Assembly (NCBI RefSeq): GCF_022828375.1
Contig: NZ_JAJQJX010000002.1
Span: 62,001-126,000, forward strand
Source of the DNA: Candidatus Nanosynbacter sp. TM7-053
Lineage (GTDB): Bacteria > Patescibacteriota > Saccharimonadia > Saccharimonadales > Saccharimonadaceae
DNA: 64,000 nucleotides
Direction: 5' to 3'
Notes under the pieces: model-generated
What the model was told of the DNA's origin: nothing
The model's database searches: none
What the model saw: the letters and a program-made list of their open reading frames with translations, nothing else
Program-made: the position numbers and the translations under genes
In this document: positions 44,856-54,318 of the stretch, one piece after another
Layout: each line of letters begins with the position of its first letter
Numbering within the stretch: position 1 is the stretch's first letter

Positions 44856-46544
44856 ATGTTATCTGCGAGAAAAAAACATAGGGTATATAGAAATGCGTTG
44901 GCTTTCGTCCTCATTTCTGTATTCTCTCTGTCTACAATATTTTCACCCTTAGTCAAGGCCGAGGCGTTACCTAGCTATGCCTGGAAAGATATAGTGATAC
45001 CGAATGGACATTTTAGTGAGTCTAAAATCAGTCCAGACGGTTCGAAATTGTTTGTCCTACAGGCGGTTCCGGGGTCATCTAGTAAAAGGCAGCTTATTGT
45101 CTCTGAAGATGATGGTGTAAGCTGGAATACCTTTGTAGCTCCAGATAGAGCTTATGGTCTAATGGTTAGTGCGGATGGTTCTAAGTTGATAATAAGGGGT
45201 AAATATGGAGAAAATTCTATTTATGTATCAACTGATGGTGGCCGCAACTGGATTAAGGTCGCCTCTCCGGTGTCTAATAGTGACAATTTGTTCATGAGCC
45301 CTGACGGAGCTATTTTGGCTAAATATGTATATGCAACCGAGGATCTTTTTGTTTCTAATGACGATGGGCAAACTTGGATTCAAAAGGGCAAAGAAGAGCC
45401 TAGTGCTATATTCAATGGCGGAAAGATGATTCGCATGGATCAAGATGTCAATTTGGTGAAAAAATCTGTTGATTATGGCGCAACCTGGATTACTGTTAGT
45501 TCTGGTGTCGCCGACGAGGCATCATTTAGTACTAATGGAAGCAGTATATTTAATGGCAATAAGGTATCGCTGGACGGTGGGTTTAGCTGGACTTCGACGT
45601 CGGTAATTCCGGGTAAGCAATCTGATAATATTGTTTCGGAATTAGGTATTAGTAATGATGGTAAAAAACTATTTGCTGTCTTTGAGCCGAACAGCTACTC
45701 TCCTTCGTGGTCTCCAGTGGTTCATTCTGTGGATGGCGGCAAGACATGGCAGCAATGGGGCGGTGAATCTTTTGAAGGGCGCAATATCTCAATGTCGTCT
45801 GACGGCTCTAAGATTTTTGCAATGTCAACAACAGGGGTTTATCGATTAGCAACAGTGCCCGTTCCTCAATATAGGTCGTTTGATGTAAGCATAAAGCTTG
45901 CTCCTGCGAACACTGACAACTCTGTCGCCAAGTCCGTCATATCAACTGACTCGCTATATTGTTACAATATAGACCCTTCATCTGTAGATCCTCTGTCAGC
46001 TGACGGCATTACAGTGGCTGATTCGCAAGTTAAAATTTTGGGAGGGCTGCGCTTTAAGGTTAATTGTCGGAACATTACTACTGGGCTAGGGTCTTCGAAT
46101 ATTATGATAACCCTTGCTGATAAGCACGACCCATTAAAGTTGAGGGTATATAGAAGAGGTCCTGCTGGGGATTTGCGGGACGTTACTGGCAGGTTCACGA
46201 TTAAGAGTGAGACTATCGCAGGCAAGGTGCTGACTACGGTTTCGTATAATGCAGTCGATGCAGATGATAATGATAGCGACAACTCTATAAACGATGCTAT
46301 TAACGGAGTGTTTTATTTTGGCGTTGTTAACGAACCTATATCTGTTACCCCAACAACTCCAACAACCCCATCCGCAGACTCTTCGTCTTCAGGTACTTCA
46401 GTCACCACATCATCATCCACTTCCAATAAGAAACCAGAAAAAACATCATCAAACCTTGCCGAAACAGGAGTCTCTGTTTGGCTAATCGGCGGACTTGCAG
46501 TTGCTGCAGTTGCTGGCGGATTAGTACTGAGAAAGCAACTGTAG
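44856..46544 (+). CDS. LAETG-anchored secreted beta-propeller protein 2, with an extra domain
   Basis: 562 residues. Same plan as protein 1: signal peptide (about 10-37), Asp-box propeller (about 40-335), linker, LAETG, hydrophobic helix and RKQL end. It differs by about 130 residues inserted at about 345-490, a beta-rich domain with two spaced cysteines (SLYCYN and KVNCRN) and a DVTGRFTIKSE motif, which recalls choice-of-anchor domains seen in surface proteins. Blade sequences are close to protein 1 (for example GISNDGKKLF, SVDGGKTWQ), showing tandem duplication. Own promoter. Confidence 0.8.
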   Translation: MLSARKKHRVYRNALAFVLISVFSLSTIFSPLVKAEALPSYAWKDIVIPNGHFSESKISPDGSKLFVLQAVPGSSSKRQLIVSEDDGVSWNTFVAPDRAYGLMVSADGSKLIIRGKYGENSIYVSTDGGRNWIKVASPVSNSDNLFMSPDGAILAKYVYATEDLFVSNDDGQTWIQKGKEEPSAIFNGGKMIRMDQDVNLVKKSVDYGATWITVSSGVADEASFSTNGSSIFNGNKVSLDGGFSWTSTSVIPGKQSDNIVSELGISNDGKKLFAVFEPNSYSPSWSPVVHSVDGGKTWQQWGGESFEGRNISMSSDGSKIFAMSTTGVYRLATVPVPQYRSFDVSIKLAPANTDNSVAKSVISTDSLYCYNIDPSSVDPLSADGITVADSQVKILGGLRFKVNCRNITTGLGSSNIMITLADKHDPLKLRVYRRGPAGDLRDVTGRFTIKSETIAGKVLTTVSYNAVDADDNDSDNSINDAINGVFYFGVVNEPISVTPTTPTTPSADSSSSGTSVTTSSSTSNKKPEKTSSNLAETGVSVWLIGGLAVAAVAGGLVLRKQL

Positions 46545-46616
46545 ATATTATCAGGCTCGCTCTTTTTGGTGTTATTTAAGCATGGTCGCAATAGTTTTAT
46601 TATTGAATGAAGAAAA

Positions 46617-46645
46617 TTGACTCTAAATACTGGTTATGCTAAAAT
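46617..46645 (+). promoter_or_regulatory. Promoter of surface propeller gene 3
   Basis: TTGACT (46617-46622), 17 bp, TGC then TAAAAT (46640-46645). Close match to the promoter of gene 1. Confidence 0.7.
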
Positions 46646-46691
46646 ACTGGTAATAGTTTTGTGTAGTGAAAAAAAACAAATTGGAGGGGTA

Positions 46692-47939
46692 ATGTTAACT
46701 AAGAGTAAAAAATACATAATGCATAGGGGGATGTTATCTTTAATATTTGCATTTGCGCTATCAGTGTCGGCGATCCTGTCGCCTTTGGTTAGGGCAGAGG
46801 AGTCTCCTAAGTATACGTGGAAGGATATAGTCGGAATACCTGGAGGTAATGTACATAGTCCGCGAATTAGCCCTGATGGACTAAGGCTTTTTGTGAATCA
46901 ACATGTTGCTGGCGGCGAAAAATTGCTAACTTCTGTGGATAATGGCGCTACTTGGAGCGTGTATTCATCTCCCGTAAGTGCGTCCGCAATGGCTATGGAT
47001 AGAAGCGGTACTAAGCTTGTGGTTTCGTGGTTTAATCAGGATTTTCTATATTTATCAACTAATAGTGGATCTTCTTGGACTAAGACGCCGTCTTTTGCGG
47101 GTATTGTAAATACACTTCCTAGGATAAGTCCAGATGGCTCAATTTTGACTGCATGCGGTCGGTATCTACAAGTTAAAGTGTTGTACGTCTCAATGGACAA
47201 TGGAGCTACTTGGCTTCAAAAGGGTAGTGAATGTCCAGATTATGTATTGAACGATGGGAAGATGATACGTATAAATAACGATAATTCAATAAGGAGATCT
47301 AGCGACTATGGTTTGACTTGGTCAACTATTAATACCGATCGAAGTAGACGGGCTGTCTTTAGTTATGATGGACAAAGCGCTTTTGACGGTGAAAATGTCT
47401 CTTTAGATGGAGGCGTTAATTGGAATCCTACACCTGAAGTACCACCTCGATCCTCTAATAATAACATTTACGCAAAGGGTATTAGCAATGACGGAAAAAG
47501 AATGTTTGTTACGTTTATTCCTGCTAGCCCTAGCGATTCAAAATCTCCAATGATGGTATCTTCGGATGGAGGTAAAACTTGGCAGAAATGGGGAGATGAG
47601 GGTTTTATGGGTATTGCCGACATGTCGGCTGATGGTTCCAGGATATTTACACTATCGGGTGATCTTCCTGATGCTACTACTCGCCTAGCAACTCTATTGA
47701 CACCTCCACCCGTAACTCCTGGCGGTACCGGCTCAGGTACGAGCGGAGCTGCCGCCTCATCCACAGGCTCTTCATCCTCAGGCGCTTCAACTACTGCGGC
47801 ATCGTCATCCACTTCCAATAAGAAACCAGGAAAATCTTCAAGCATTCTTGCGGAAACAGGAAACTCTATTTGGCTAGTTAGTGGGTTAGCTATTATCGCC
47901 GTTGTAGCTGGCGGATTAGCGCTAAGAAAACGACCGTAA
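46692..47939 (+). CDS. LAETG-anchored secreted beta-propeller protein 3
   Basis: 415 residues. Signal peptide (about 13-36), Asp-box propeller with seven likely blades, Gly/Ser/Ala linker, LAETG, helix and RKRP end. One blade has lone cysteines (TACGR and GSECP). It is nearer in plan to protein 1 than to 2. The frame opens at TTG 46617, inside the promoter; ATG 46692 follows GGAGGGG and begins a typical signal peptide. A terminator follows. Confidence 0.8.
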   Translation: MLTKSKKYIMHRGMLSLIFAFALSVSAILSPLVRAEESPKYTWKDIVGIPGGNVHSPRISPDGLRLFVNQHVAGGEKLLTSVDNGATWSVYSSPVSASAMAMDRSGTKLVVSWFNQDFLYLSTNSGSSWTKTPSFAGIVNTLPRISPDGSILTACGRYLQVKVLYVSMDNGATWLQKGSECPDYVLNDGKMIRINNDNSIRRSSDYGLTWSTINTDRSRRAVFSYDGQSAFDGENVSLDGGVNWNPTPEVPPRSSNNNIYAKGISNDGKRMFVTFIPASPSDSKSPMMVSSDGGKTWQKWGDEGFMGIADMSADGSRIFTLSGDLPDATTRLATLLTPPPVTPGGTGSGTSGAAASSTGSSSSGASTTAASSSTSNKKPGKSSSILAETGNSIWLVSGLAIIAVVAGGLALRKRP

Positions 47940-47941
47940 AA

Positions 47942-48328
47942 TTAACTCATAGACGGAGCGAGCTTTTGAGATTCGACTTCATGATCAGGCTCGCTCTTTT
48001 TCATGTTGGAAAGAATATAAATTGATAATAAAATAAGTTCGCTTTTTTGATTTGGTGTAAAATAACGGATTTTTCTGTTGATTCGTCGTTGCGCGATTTC
48101 GCTGGCAATGTCAATGGACTTCCAAAACAGAACAGAAAGTGATTTTCTGAGGATAATTGCTGATGGTACGATAATTGCCCAGAAAATAACCATTAAAATT
48201 GCGGGCAGACTGATGTTTGTGAAGGGGATTTTTCCTAGGAAAAAGAAGAAAAAAAGTTGGTCAATAACAAAAGGTGCGAGTAATATCACTCCGAGTGTTA
48301 TAACTAAGTAAATGCCCAGCTTTCTCAT
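47942..48328 (-). CDS. Hypothetical membrane protein
   Basis: 128 residues with two membrane segments (about 5-30 and 38-62), then a basic region (RRINRKIRYF) and a further short hydrophobic patch. The frame extends to 48364; ATG 48328 is chosen because TACAGT (48341-48336) lies 7 nt before it and the protein then begins MRKLGIYLVI. No family recognised. Confidence 0.6.
   Translation of the reverse strand: MRKLGIYLVITLGVILLAPFVIDQLFFFFFLGKIPFTNISLPAILMVIFWAIIVPSAIILRKSLSVLFWKSIDIASEIAQRRINRKIRYFTPNQKSELILLSIYILSNMKKSEPDHEVESQKLAPSMS
47956..48001 (+). terminator. Terminator after propeller gene 3
   Basis: GAGCGAGC (47956-47963) and GCTCGCTC (47989-47996) with a long 25-nt loop, then TTTTTC. 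It overlaps the convergent membrane gene. An 18-bp copy of its right arm and T-run also follows propeller gene 2 (about 46549-46566) without a partner arm. Confidence 0.6.
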
Positions 48329-48449
48329 AGATCTAACTGTAGCAAATAAGATATTGACTTGCAATCATAAGCGTAATGTGTTTTAACTCTGATTTGCGTC
48401 GATATTTGGACTGGAAAAAATAGTTAAAAACCTGTATAATATAGCGGTT

Positions 48450-51263
48450 ATGACAGAGGTAATTCGTGTTAAAGGTGCTCGTGAGCACAATCTGAAAAAT
48501 GTAGATATTGAGATTCCGCGAGATCAGCTGGTGGTGATTACTGGACTTAGTGGATCTGGGAAATCCAGCCTGGCATTTGACACGATTTACGCTGAAGGTC
48601 AGCGCCGTTATATGGAGAGTCTTAATTCGTATGCGCGTCAATTTTTGGGCACAATGGATAAGCCTGATGTTGATTCGATTGAAGGGCTTAGCCCAGCGAT
48701 TTCAATTGACCAGAAGTCGACCAGCCGCAATCCGCGTTCGACCGTAGCTACGGTGACAGAAATTTATGATTATCTGAGGCTTTTGTTTGCGCGAATTGGC
48801 GTGCCGCATTGCCCGATTTGTGGCAATGAAGTGACGCGTCGCACGACCGAGGTGATTATTGACGAGATTCTACGACAATTTGTCGATAAGCGAATTCTGC
48901 TATTGGCGCCAATTGTTAAGAATAAAAAAGGTGAGTTTGCGCATATTCCGGAGCAATATCAGCGACTTGGTTATGCCAGGGTTCGCGTGGACGGCGTGGT
49001 GTACGCGCTGGATGAATTTCCAGAGCTGCAAAAAAGTTACAAGCATAACATCGAGCTGGTTGTTGATAGGTTGGCGTTGACGGCGGAAATGCGATCTCGA
49101 CTAAGCCAGAGCGTTGAGCAAGCGCTGGACTTAGGTCAGGGGGTTATCGAGGTTTTGGATGCGGATAGTGATGAAGTGAAGACGTTTTCGCAGAGATACG
49201 CTTGTGTTGATCATCCTGATGTCGATATCCCAGAGCTGGAGCCGCGATTGTTTAGTTTTAACGCGCCGCAGGGAGCTTGTCCTGTGTGTACGGGTTTGGG
49301 ATCGAGGTTGGAGGTCGATCCAGAATTGGTCTTTAATAACAATTTGACAATTTCTGAAGGCGCAATTCGACCGTATAATCGAATGAATTCTGACGCTTGG
49401 AATATGAAGCGATTGGCGTCTGTTGCTGAAGCTCACGGATTTAGTTTGAAAGTTCCCGTAGGCAAGCTTTCTGATGATGCTAAACATAAAATATTGTACG
49501 GAACTGGCGACCAAAAATATCGCGTTGATTTGGGTGGCGGTCGGCATTATGATACGACTTACGAGGGTGTTATTCCTAATTTGGAGCGACGCTGGAAGGA
49601 AACTGATAGCGATTTTATGCGACGAGATATTGAGCGATTTATGCGCGAGAGGGATTGTTATGCCTGTAAAGGTGCGCGCCTGAAACCTGTAGTTTTGGCG
49701 GTGACGGTTCATGAATTGAATATTGTTGACGTGTGCGATTTAAGTGTCGATGATGCATTGGATTTGTTTGACAATAAGCTTCAATTGACTGAGCAAGAAA
49801 TAACGATTGCTCGCTTGATTGTGAAGGAAATTAAATCTCGTTTGGCGTTTATGAGTAATGTTGGGCTGAACTATTTGGAGCTAAGTCGAGCGGCTAATAC
49901 ATTGAGCGGTGGCGAGGCACAGCGAATTCGCTTGGCGACGCAAATTGGTGCTGGACTTCAGGGTGTGCTTTATGTGCTGGACGAGCCGTCAATTGGACTT
50001 CATCAACGTGACAACGATAAGCTGATTGATATGCTGAAGCGTCTTCGTGACTTGGGAAATTCTGTGCTGGTGGTCGAGCATGACGAGGACACGATTCGCC
50101 AGAGTGATTTTCTGGTTGATATGGGGCCAGGTGCTGGTGTGAATGGCGGTCAAGTAGTGGCAATGGGGACGCCTGAAATTGTTGCGAAAAATGAGAACAG
50201 CATAACGGGGCGCTATTTATCTGGGGCGGAAAAAATTGTCGTTCCGAAAAAGCGTCGCAAAGTTGTGAAAGATAGAAAGCTGATTGTTCGTGGCGCTCGC
50301 GAAAATAATCTTAAGAACATTGATGTGGAATTTCCTTTGGGGTTGATGACTGTAGTGTCTGGTGTTTCTGGTAGCGGAAAGTCGACTCTTGTGAATGACA
50401 TCGTGGCGCGGGAATTAGCGGCGGAACTTAATCGCGCAACGACGGCGCCAGGATTGCACGACGCTATAGAAGGTGTGAATTTGCTTGATAAGACGATTGT
50501 CATAGATCAGTCGCCAATTGGTCGAACGCCACGCTCTAATCCAGCAACATATACTGGAATTTTTACGCCGATTCGCGAACTTTTCGCTAGCACACCCGAG
50601 GCTAATGTTCGAGGTTATAAATCTGGACGATTTAGTTTTAACGTTAAAGGCGGTCGCTGCGAAAATTGTCAGGGCGATGGTGTGATAAAAATTGAAATGC
50701 ACTTTTTGCCGGACGTTTACGTTCAATGTGATGAATGTCACGGCAAGCGTTACAATCGCGAGGCGTTGGAAATTAAGTATAAAGACAAGACGATTGCTGA
50801 TGTTTTGGATATGACAATTGATCAAGCGGCGGAGTTTTTTGACAGCGTGCCGAATATTGCACGTAAACTTCAGACGTTGGTTGAGGTTGGGCTTGGCTAT
50901 ATTAAACTTGGTCAGCCAGCAACTACTTTTTCAGGCGGTGAGGCGCAGCGAATTAAATTGGCAACGGAACTCTCCAAGCGTTCTACTGGAAAAACTATGT
51001 ACATTCTGGACGAGCCTACCACTGGGCTTCATTCTGCTGACGTAAAACGACTGTTGGGGATTTTACAGCAATTGGTTGAAGGCGGCAATAGCATGATTAT
51101 TATTGAGCATAATTTGGACGTCATAAAGTCAGCCGACTGGATAATTGATATGGGTCCAGAGGGCGGAATTGGTGGCGGTACGGTTGTGGCTTGCGGTACG
51201 CCTGAAGATATCGCCAAAGTGCCAAATTCGTTCACTGGCAAATATCTGAAAAAGATGCTTTAA
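48450..51263 (+). CDS. uvrA: Excinuclease ABC subunit A
   Basis: Damage-sensing ATPase of nucleotide excision repair. Two ABC cassettes: Walker A GLSGSGKSSL and GVSGSGKSTL, signatures LSGGEAQRIRLA and FSGGEAQRIKLA, plus the zinc modules CPICGNEV, CYACKGARLKP and CENCQGDG...CDECHGKRYN. 937 residues, full length. TATAAT 48435-48440, 9 nt before the ATG. UvrC is at 56777; UvrB is not in the window. Confidence 0.98.
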   Translation: MTEVIRVKGAREHNLKNVDIEIPRDQLVVITGLSGSGKSSLAFDTIYAEGQRRYMESLNSYARQFLGTMDKPDVDSIEGLSPAISIDQKSTSRNPRSTVATVTEIYDYLRLLFARIGVPHCPICGNEVTRRTTEVIIDEILRQFVDKRILLLAPIVKNKKGEFAHIPEQYQRLGYARVRVDGVVYALDEFPELQKSYKHNIELVVDRLALTAEMRSRLSQSVEQALDLGQGVIEVLDADSDEVKTFSQRYACVDHPDVDIPELEPRLFSFNAPQGACPVCTGLGSRLEVDPELVFNNNLTISEGAIRPYNRMNSDAWNMKRLASVAEAHGFSLKVPVGKLSDDAKHKILYGTGDQKYRVDLGGGRHYDTTYEGVIPNLERRWKETDSDFMRRDIERFMRERDCYACKGARLKPVVLAVTVHELNIVDVCDLSVDDALDLFDNKLQLTEQEITIARLIVKEIKSRLAFMSNVGLNYLELSRAANTLSGGEAQRIRLATQIGAGLQGVLYVLDEPSIGLHQRDNDKLIDMLKRLRDLGNSVLVVEHDEDTIRQSDFLVDMGPGAGVNGGQVVAMGTPEIVAKNENSITGRYLSGAEKIVVPKKRRKVVKDRKLIVRGARENNLKNIDVEFPLGLMTVVSGVSGSGKSTLVNDIVARELAAELNRATTAPGLHDAIEGVNLLDKTIVIDQSPIGRTPRSNPATYTGIFTPIRELFASTPEANVRGYKSGRFSFNVKGGRCENCQGDGVIKIEMHFLPDVYVQCDECHGKRYNREALEIKYKDKTIADVLDMTIDQAAEFFDSVPNIARKLQTLVEVGLGYIKLGQPATTFSGGEAQRIKLATELSKRSTGKTMYILDEPTTGLHSADVKRLLGILQQLVEGGNSMIIIEHNLDVIKSADWIIDMGPEGGIGGGTVVACGTPEDIAKVPNSFTGKYLKKML

Positions 51264-51265
51264 GA

Positions 51266-51916
51266 CTACTTTTTACGCTTGGTTTTTGAGAGGAGAACTG
51301 ACAATTGTTTTCTTAGCAAAGCGCGAGTATTTGGCTGTTTCAAAGCGTGAATAGCCATTGGTGAGACAGACAGGAAAATAATGAGGATTGCTGCAACTTC
51401 AATATTTACGCCTGCTTTGGTCAAAAACTCGCCAGCGTAGAAACCCAGATAAACGAATGCTGACGACCAAAGAAATCCACCGATAAGATTGAAAGTTAAG
51501 AATGTTTTATAGTGCATTTTACTAGCGCCGGCAACGATTGGGGCGAAGGTTCTTACAATTGGTACAAATCGAGCCAGGACGATTGTCGCCGAGCCGTGTT
51601 TGTCATAAAACTTTTCTGTTTGCTCCAAATATTTTTTCTTGAAGAATCGGGAATTTTCTTTTTCAAACAGCTTGCGTCCAACTTTGTGGCCAAAACTATA
51701 ACCAACACTGTCGCCCAGCACTGCCGCTGCAAAAACCAAAAGTGCAAAAATGTGGATGTCAATGTGTAGAATGTTTTGCTGAACCATATATCCAGCGGTG
51801 AAAAGCAGGCTGTCGCCGGGTAAGACGAAGCCGATTAGTAGACCGGATTCTGCGAAAATTACTGATAAAATTGCCAATACACCAAAGCTAGTTATCAAGT
51901 GAATAAAGGATTCCAT
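51266..51916 (-). CDS. DedA-family membrane protein
   Basis: 216 residues with about five membrane segments. Family marks: FAESGLLIGFVLPGDSLLF, FGHKVGRKLFEKENSRFF and the FVPIVRTFAPIVAGASKM block. DedA/DUF1145-type proteins are thought to flip lipids such as undecaprenyl phosphate and phosphatidylethanolamine. TATAAT (51928-51923, minus) ends 6 nt before the ATG: leaderless. Convergent with uvrA, 2 bp apart. Confidence 0.93.
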   Translation of the reverse strand: MESFIHLITSFGVLAILSVIFAESGLLIGFVLPGDSLLFTAGYMVQQNILHIDIHIFALLVFAAAVLGDSVGYSFGHKVGRKLFEKENSRFFKKKYLEQTEKFYDKHGSATIVLARFVPIVRTFAPIVAGASKMHYKTFLTFNLIGGFLWSSAFVYLGFYAGEFLTKAGVNIEVAAILIIFLSVSPMAIHALKQPNTRALLRKQLSVLLSKTKRKK

Positions 51917-51953
51917 ATCCTAATTATATCACAATTAGCATGTGCGATTTTAA

Positions 51954-53726
51954 TTATTCTTCGATGAATCCGCCAGATTGTCGCGCCCATAATTTTGCGT
52001 AAACACCGCGTTTTTTATTGATGAGCTCGTCGTGCGATCCGTCTTCGACAATTTTCCCATTTTTCAAAACAATTATACGGTCCAACTTAGCAATTGTAGA
52101 TAAGCGATGGGCAATGACAATTGAGGTTCGATTCTCCATCAGCGTTTTCAAAGACTTTTGGATCAACGCTTCTGACTCAGAATCTAGCGCTGAAGTCGCC
52201 TCGTCGAGGACTAGAATTGGCGCATCTTTCAGGATTGCCCTAGCAATTGCAACTCGTTGTCGCTGTCCGCCAGATAATTTAATTCCGCGCTCGCCAACCA
52301 TTGTGTCAAAACCGTCTTTAAGTCCAACGATAAAATCGTAAGCGCCAGCTTTTTTGGCGGCTTCTTCAATTTCCGCGTCCGTTGCATCAGGTCGACCGTA
52401 AGCGATGTTTTCGCGCACGGAGCGGTGGAATAGTAATGGCTCTTGCGGTACGTAAGCGATTTTGGCGCGCAGGCTTGCTTGGGTGACTTCGGAAATATCT
52501 TGTCCATCAATGGTAATTTTTCCCGAGTCAATGTCGGCGAAGCGTAATAGCAATTTGGTGAGCGTCGTTTTTCCAGAACCGCTCGCTCCAACCAAACCTA
52601 TTTTTTCGCCCGGTTTAATATCCAGAGAGAAGTCGTGGAAGAGAGTGTCGCCTTGACCCTCGTCGTGTGTGAAAGTTATTTTATCCATAGAAATTTCGCC
52701 GTTTGTAACTTTTAGCTTTGAATCGCTTTTATCAATCAATGTCGTTGGCGTTTGTAAGATCTCTACCATATCATTTGCGTTACCGATAATTCGGTTGTAA
52801 TTGCGCATAATTCCGTTCATGTTCCACAATTCATGTGCGACACTTCCAGTGTAGGTGATAATAAGATAAACGGACGCCACTGACACCAAATTATTCTGGG
52901 CTGCGTACACTGCGAAGGCGATTGCTCCAATTTTAATAACCATGTTGATTGACGAATACACGGTGCTGACTTTTAAGAATCCGCGCATTACGTCGAGACT
53001 CGAGTTTCGCCAAGAGTTGACGGTTTTTGCGAAAAATTTCTGTTCCGTAGCTTCGGCGCCAGATGACTTGACTGCTAGAACGTTTGAGATTGCGTCGGCT
53101 AATTGTCCGTTCAATTTATTGCTGGATTTGGCTTCTTTTTTTGTCAATTTCGCCATTGGCTTGGATCCGTAATAAACGACGATGCTGAAAACAATTGAGA
53201 AGATGAGTAAGAATAACGCGTATTGCCAGAGAAGGGTCGATAAGACGATTATTGAACCGACTAGCGAAACAACTAGCGGCAAAACTGACCAAATTATCGT
53301 GTCCCAAAAACTTTCTACCGCGCCGACTAATTTATTTGTTTGGCTAACGAGCGATCCGCCGAATTTATTTGAATGGAAGAATAATGTTTGATTGGTCAGT
53401 TTGCTAAAGCATCGAGCGTACAAATCTCGTTGCATGGCGGTTTCAAATGTCCAGGCGAGATATAAGACTAATCGCCAGCCGATGACGCTCGACCATAATC
53501 CATTGACGCCATATAAAGCAATTAGTGTCCATAGATTTTTTGCGTTGTGCAGTTGATTGTGTTGGATAATGCTAAGGAGCTGAGCAATTATGAGCGGACC
53601 GACAAAAATAGTAACCACAAGAGTCAGCATCGCAAAAAATATTGCCAAGTTTCGACGGTGTTTGTACGGCGCTGACGTTTTCCAAAATAGACGAAATATT
53701 TCTTTGCTGTTTGGTTTGTTTTTCAA
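51954..53726 (-). CDS. ABC exporter (membrane domain fused to ATPase)
   Basis: About 590 residues. Type-1 exporter with six membrane helices (about 25-310) and an ATPase domain: Walker A GLVGASGSGKTTL, signature LSGGQRQRVAIARA, Walker B ILVLDEATSALD, switch His IVIAHRLSTI. Works as a dimer exporting lipids, peptides or drugs; substrate unknown. The frame runs up to 53768, but AAAGGA lies 5 nt before a TTG at 53726, and a TATAAA box lies between, so the TTG start is preferred. The start is less certain than the rest. Confidence 0.88.
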   Translation of the reverse strand: MKNKPNSKEIFRLFWKTSAPYKHRRNLAIFFAMLTLVVTIFVGPLIIAQLLSIIQHNQLHNAKNLWTLIALYGVNGLWSSVIGWRLVLYLAWTFETAMQRDLYARCFSKLTNQTLFFHSNKFGGSLVSQTNKLVGAVESFWDTIIWSVLPLVVSLVGSIIVLSTLLWQYALFLLIFSIVFSIVVYYGSKPMAKLTKKEAKSSNKLNGQLADAISNVLAVKSSGAEATEQKFFAKTVNSWRNSSLDVMRGFLKVSTVYSSINMVIKIGAIAFAVYAAQNNLVSVASVYLIITYTGSVAHELWNMNGIMRNYNRIIGNANDMVEILQTPTTLIDKSDSKLKVTNGEISMDKITFTHDEGQGDTLFHDFSLDIKPGEKIGLVGASGSGKTTLTKLLLRFADIDSGKITIDGQDISEVTQASLRAKIAYVPQEPLLFHRSVRENIAYGRPDATDAEIEEAAKKAGAYDFIVGLKDGFDTMVGERGIKLSGGQRQRVAIARAILKDAPILVLDEATSALDSESEALIQKSLKTLMENRTSIVIAHRLSTIAKLDRIIVLKNGKIVEDGSHDELINKKRGVYAKLWARQSGGFIEE

Positions 53727-53890
53727 ATCAATTCCTTTCGATAATAAATTAATATTTATAAGCTGCACAGAAAACTGAGCGTTCTTAATTATTCAAAATT
53801 ATGCATTAGAGGAACTCGCCGTCGGGAGTTCATAGACTTTGACTATTATATGGAATATATAGATATAAGTCAATTTGTGGAGTAAAGCCC

Positions 53891-53919
53891 TTGTTTATTT
53901 ATTGTAAATACTTTACAAT
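53891..53919 (+). promoter_or_regulatory. Fur-family gene promoter with overlapping perfect palindrome (operator)
   Basis: TTGTTT (53891-53896), 17 bp, TACAAT (53914-53919). ATTGTAAA (53901-53908) and TTTACAAT (53912-53919) are perfect inverted repeats around TAC. The palindrome covers the spacer and the -10, as expected for self-repression by a Fur/PerR-type regulator. The -10 ends 6 nt before the ATG. Confidence 0.65.
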
Positions 53920-53925
53920 AGGAAC

Positions 53926-54318
53926 ATGACGCAAATTGTTAGGCGATCAACAAAACACACGAATGATGTGATGGCGATTTTGAAGAGCAAACATCACGCG
54001 ACGAATGCGGAAATTGCTCAGGAATTGCGGAATATTCATCCTGAAGTCAGCGACACGACGGTGCATCGAATAACTCAGCGCCTGTGTGGCGACGGGATGA
54101 TTGGTTTGGCGCCATCGACCAAAAAGGGTTGCTTGCGATATGATATTCGTAAGGGTGATCACGATCATTTTGTGTGTAGTGACTGCGATGGTTTGATGGA
54201 TATTAAAATTGCCGATGAAATGAGAAAACAGATTGCGCATGAAATTAGCGATTGTTATATTGACGGCCCGTTGGTTGTGACGGGAGTTTGTAAAAAATGC
54301 CAGAAAAGGAGGAAATAA
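53926..54318 (+). CDS. Fur/PerR-family metal-sensing repressor
   Basis: 130 residues. N-terminal winged helix (about 10-75, ATNAEIAQELR then VSDTTVHRITQRL), C-terminal dimer and metal domain with DHDHFVCSDCDG and CKKCQ, supplying the His cluster and two CxxC zinc motifs. Which metal or peroxide it senses cannot be read. It heads an operon with thioredoxin and a cupin protein, so oxidative or metal stress is the likely input. Probably leaderless; stop overlaps the thioredoxin ATG (TAATG). Confidence 0.92.
   Translation: MTQIVRRSTKHTNDVMAILKSKHHATNAEIAQELRNIHPEVSDTTVHRITQRLCGDGMIGLAPSTKKGCLRYDIRKGDHDHFVCSDCDGLMDIKIADEMRKQIAHEISDCYIDGPLVVTGVCKKCQKRRK

Noticed and set aside
43475..47939. Regular repeats in the propeller array as a possible CRISPR or tandem satellite
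   Set aside because: The repeats are coding Asp-box blades with amino-acid periodicity; no constant short repeat with unique spacers exists in the window.
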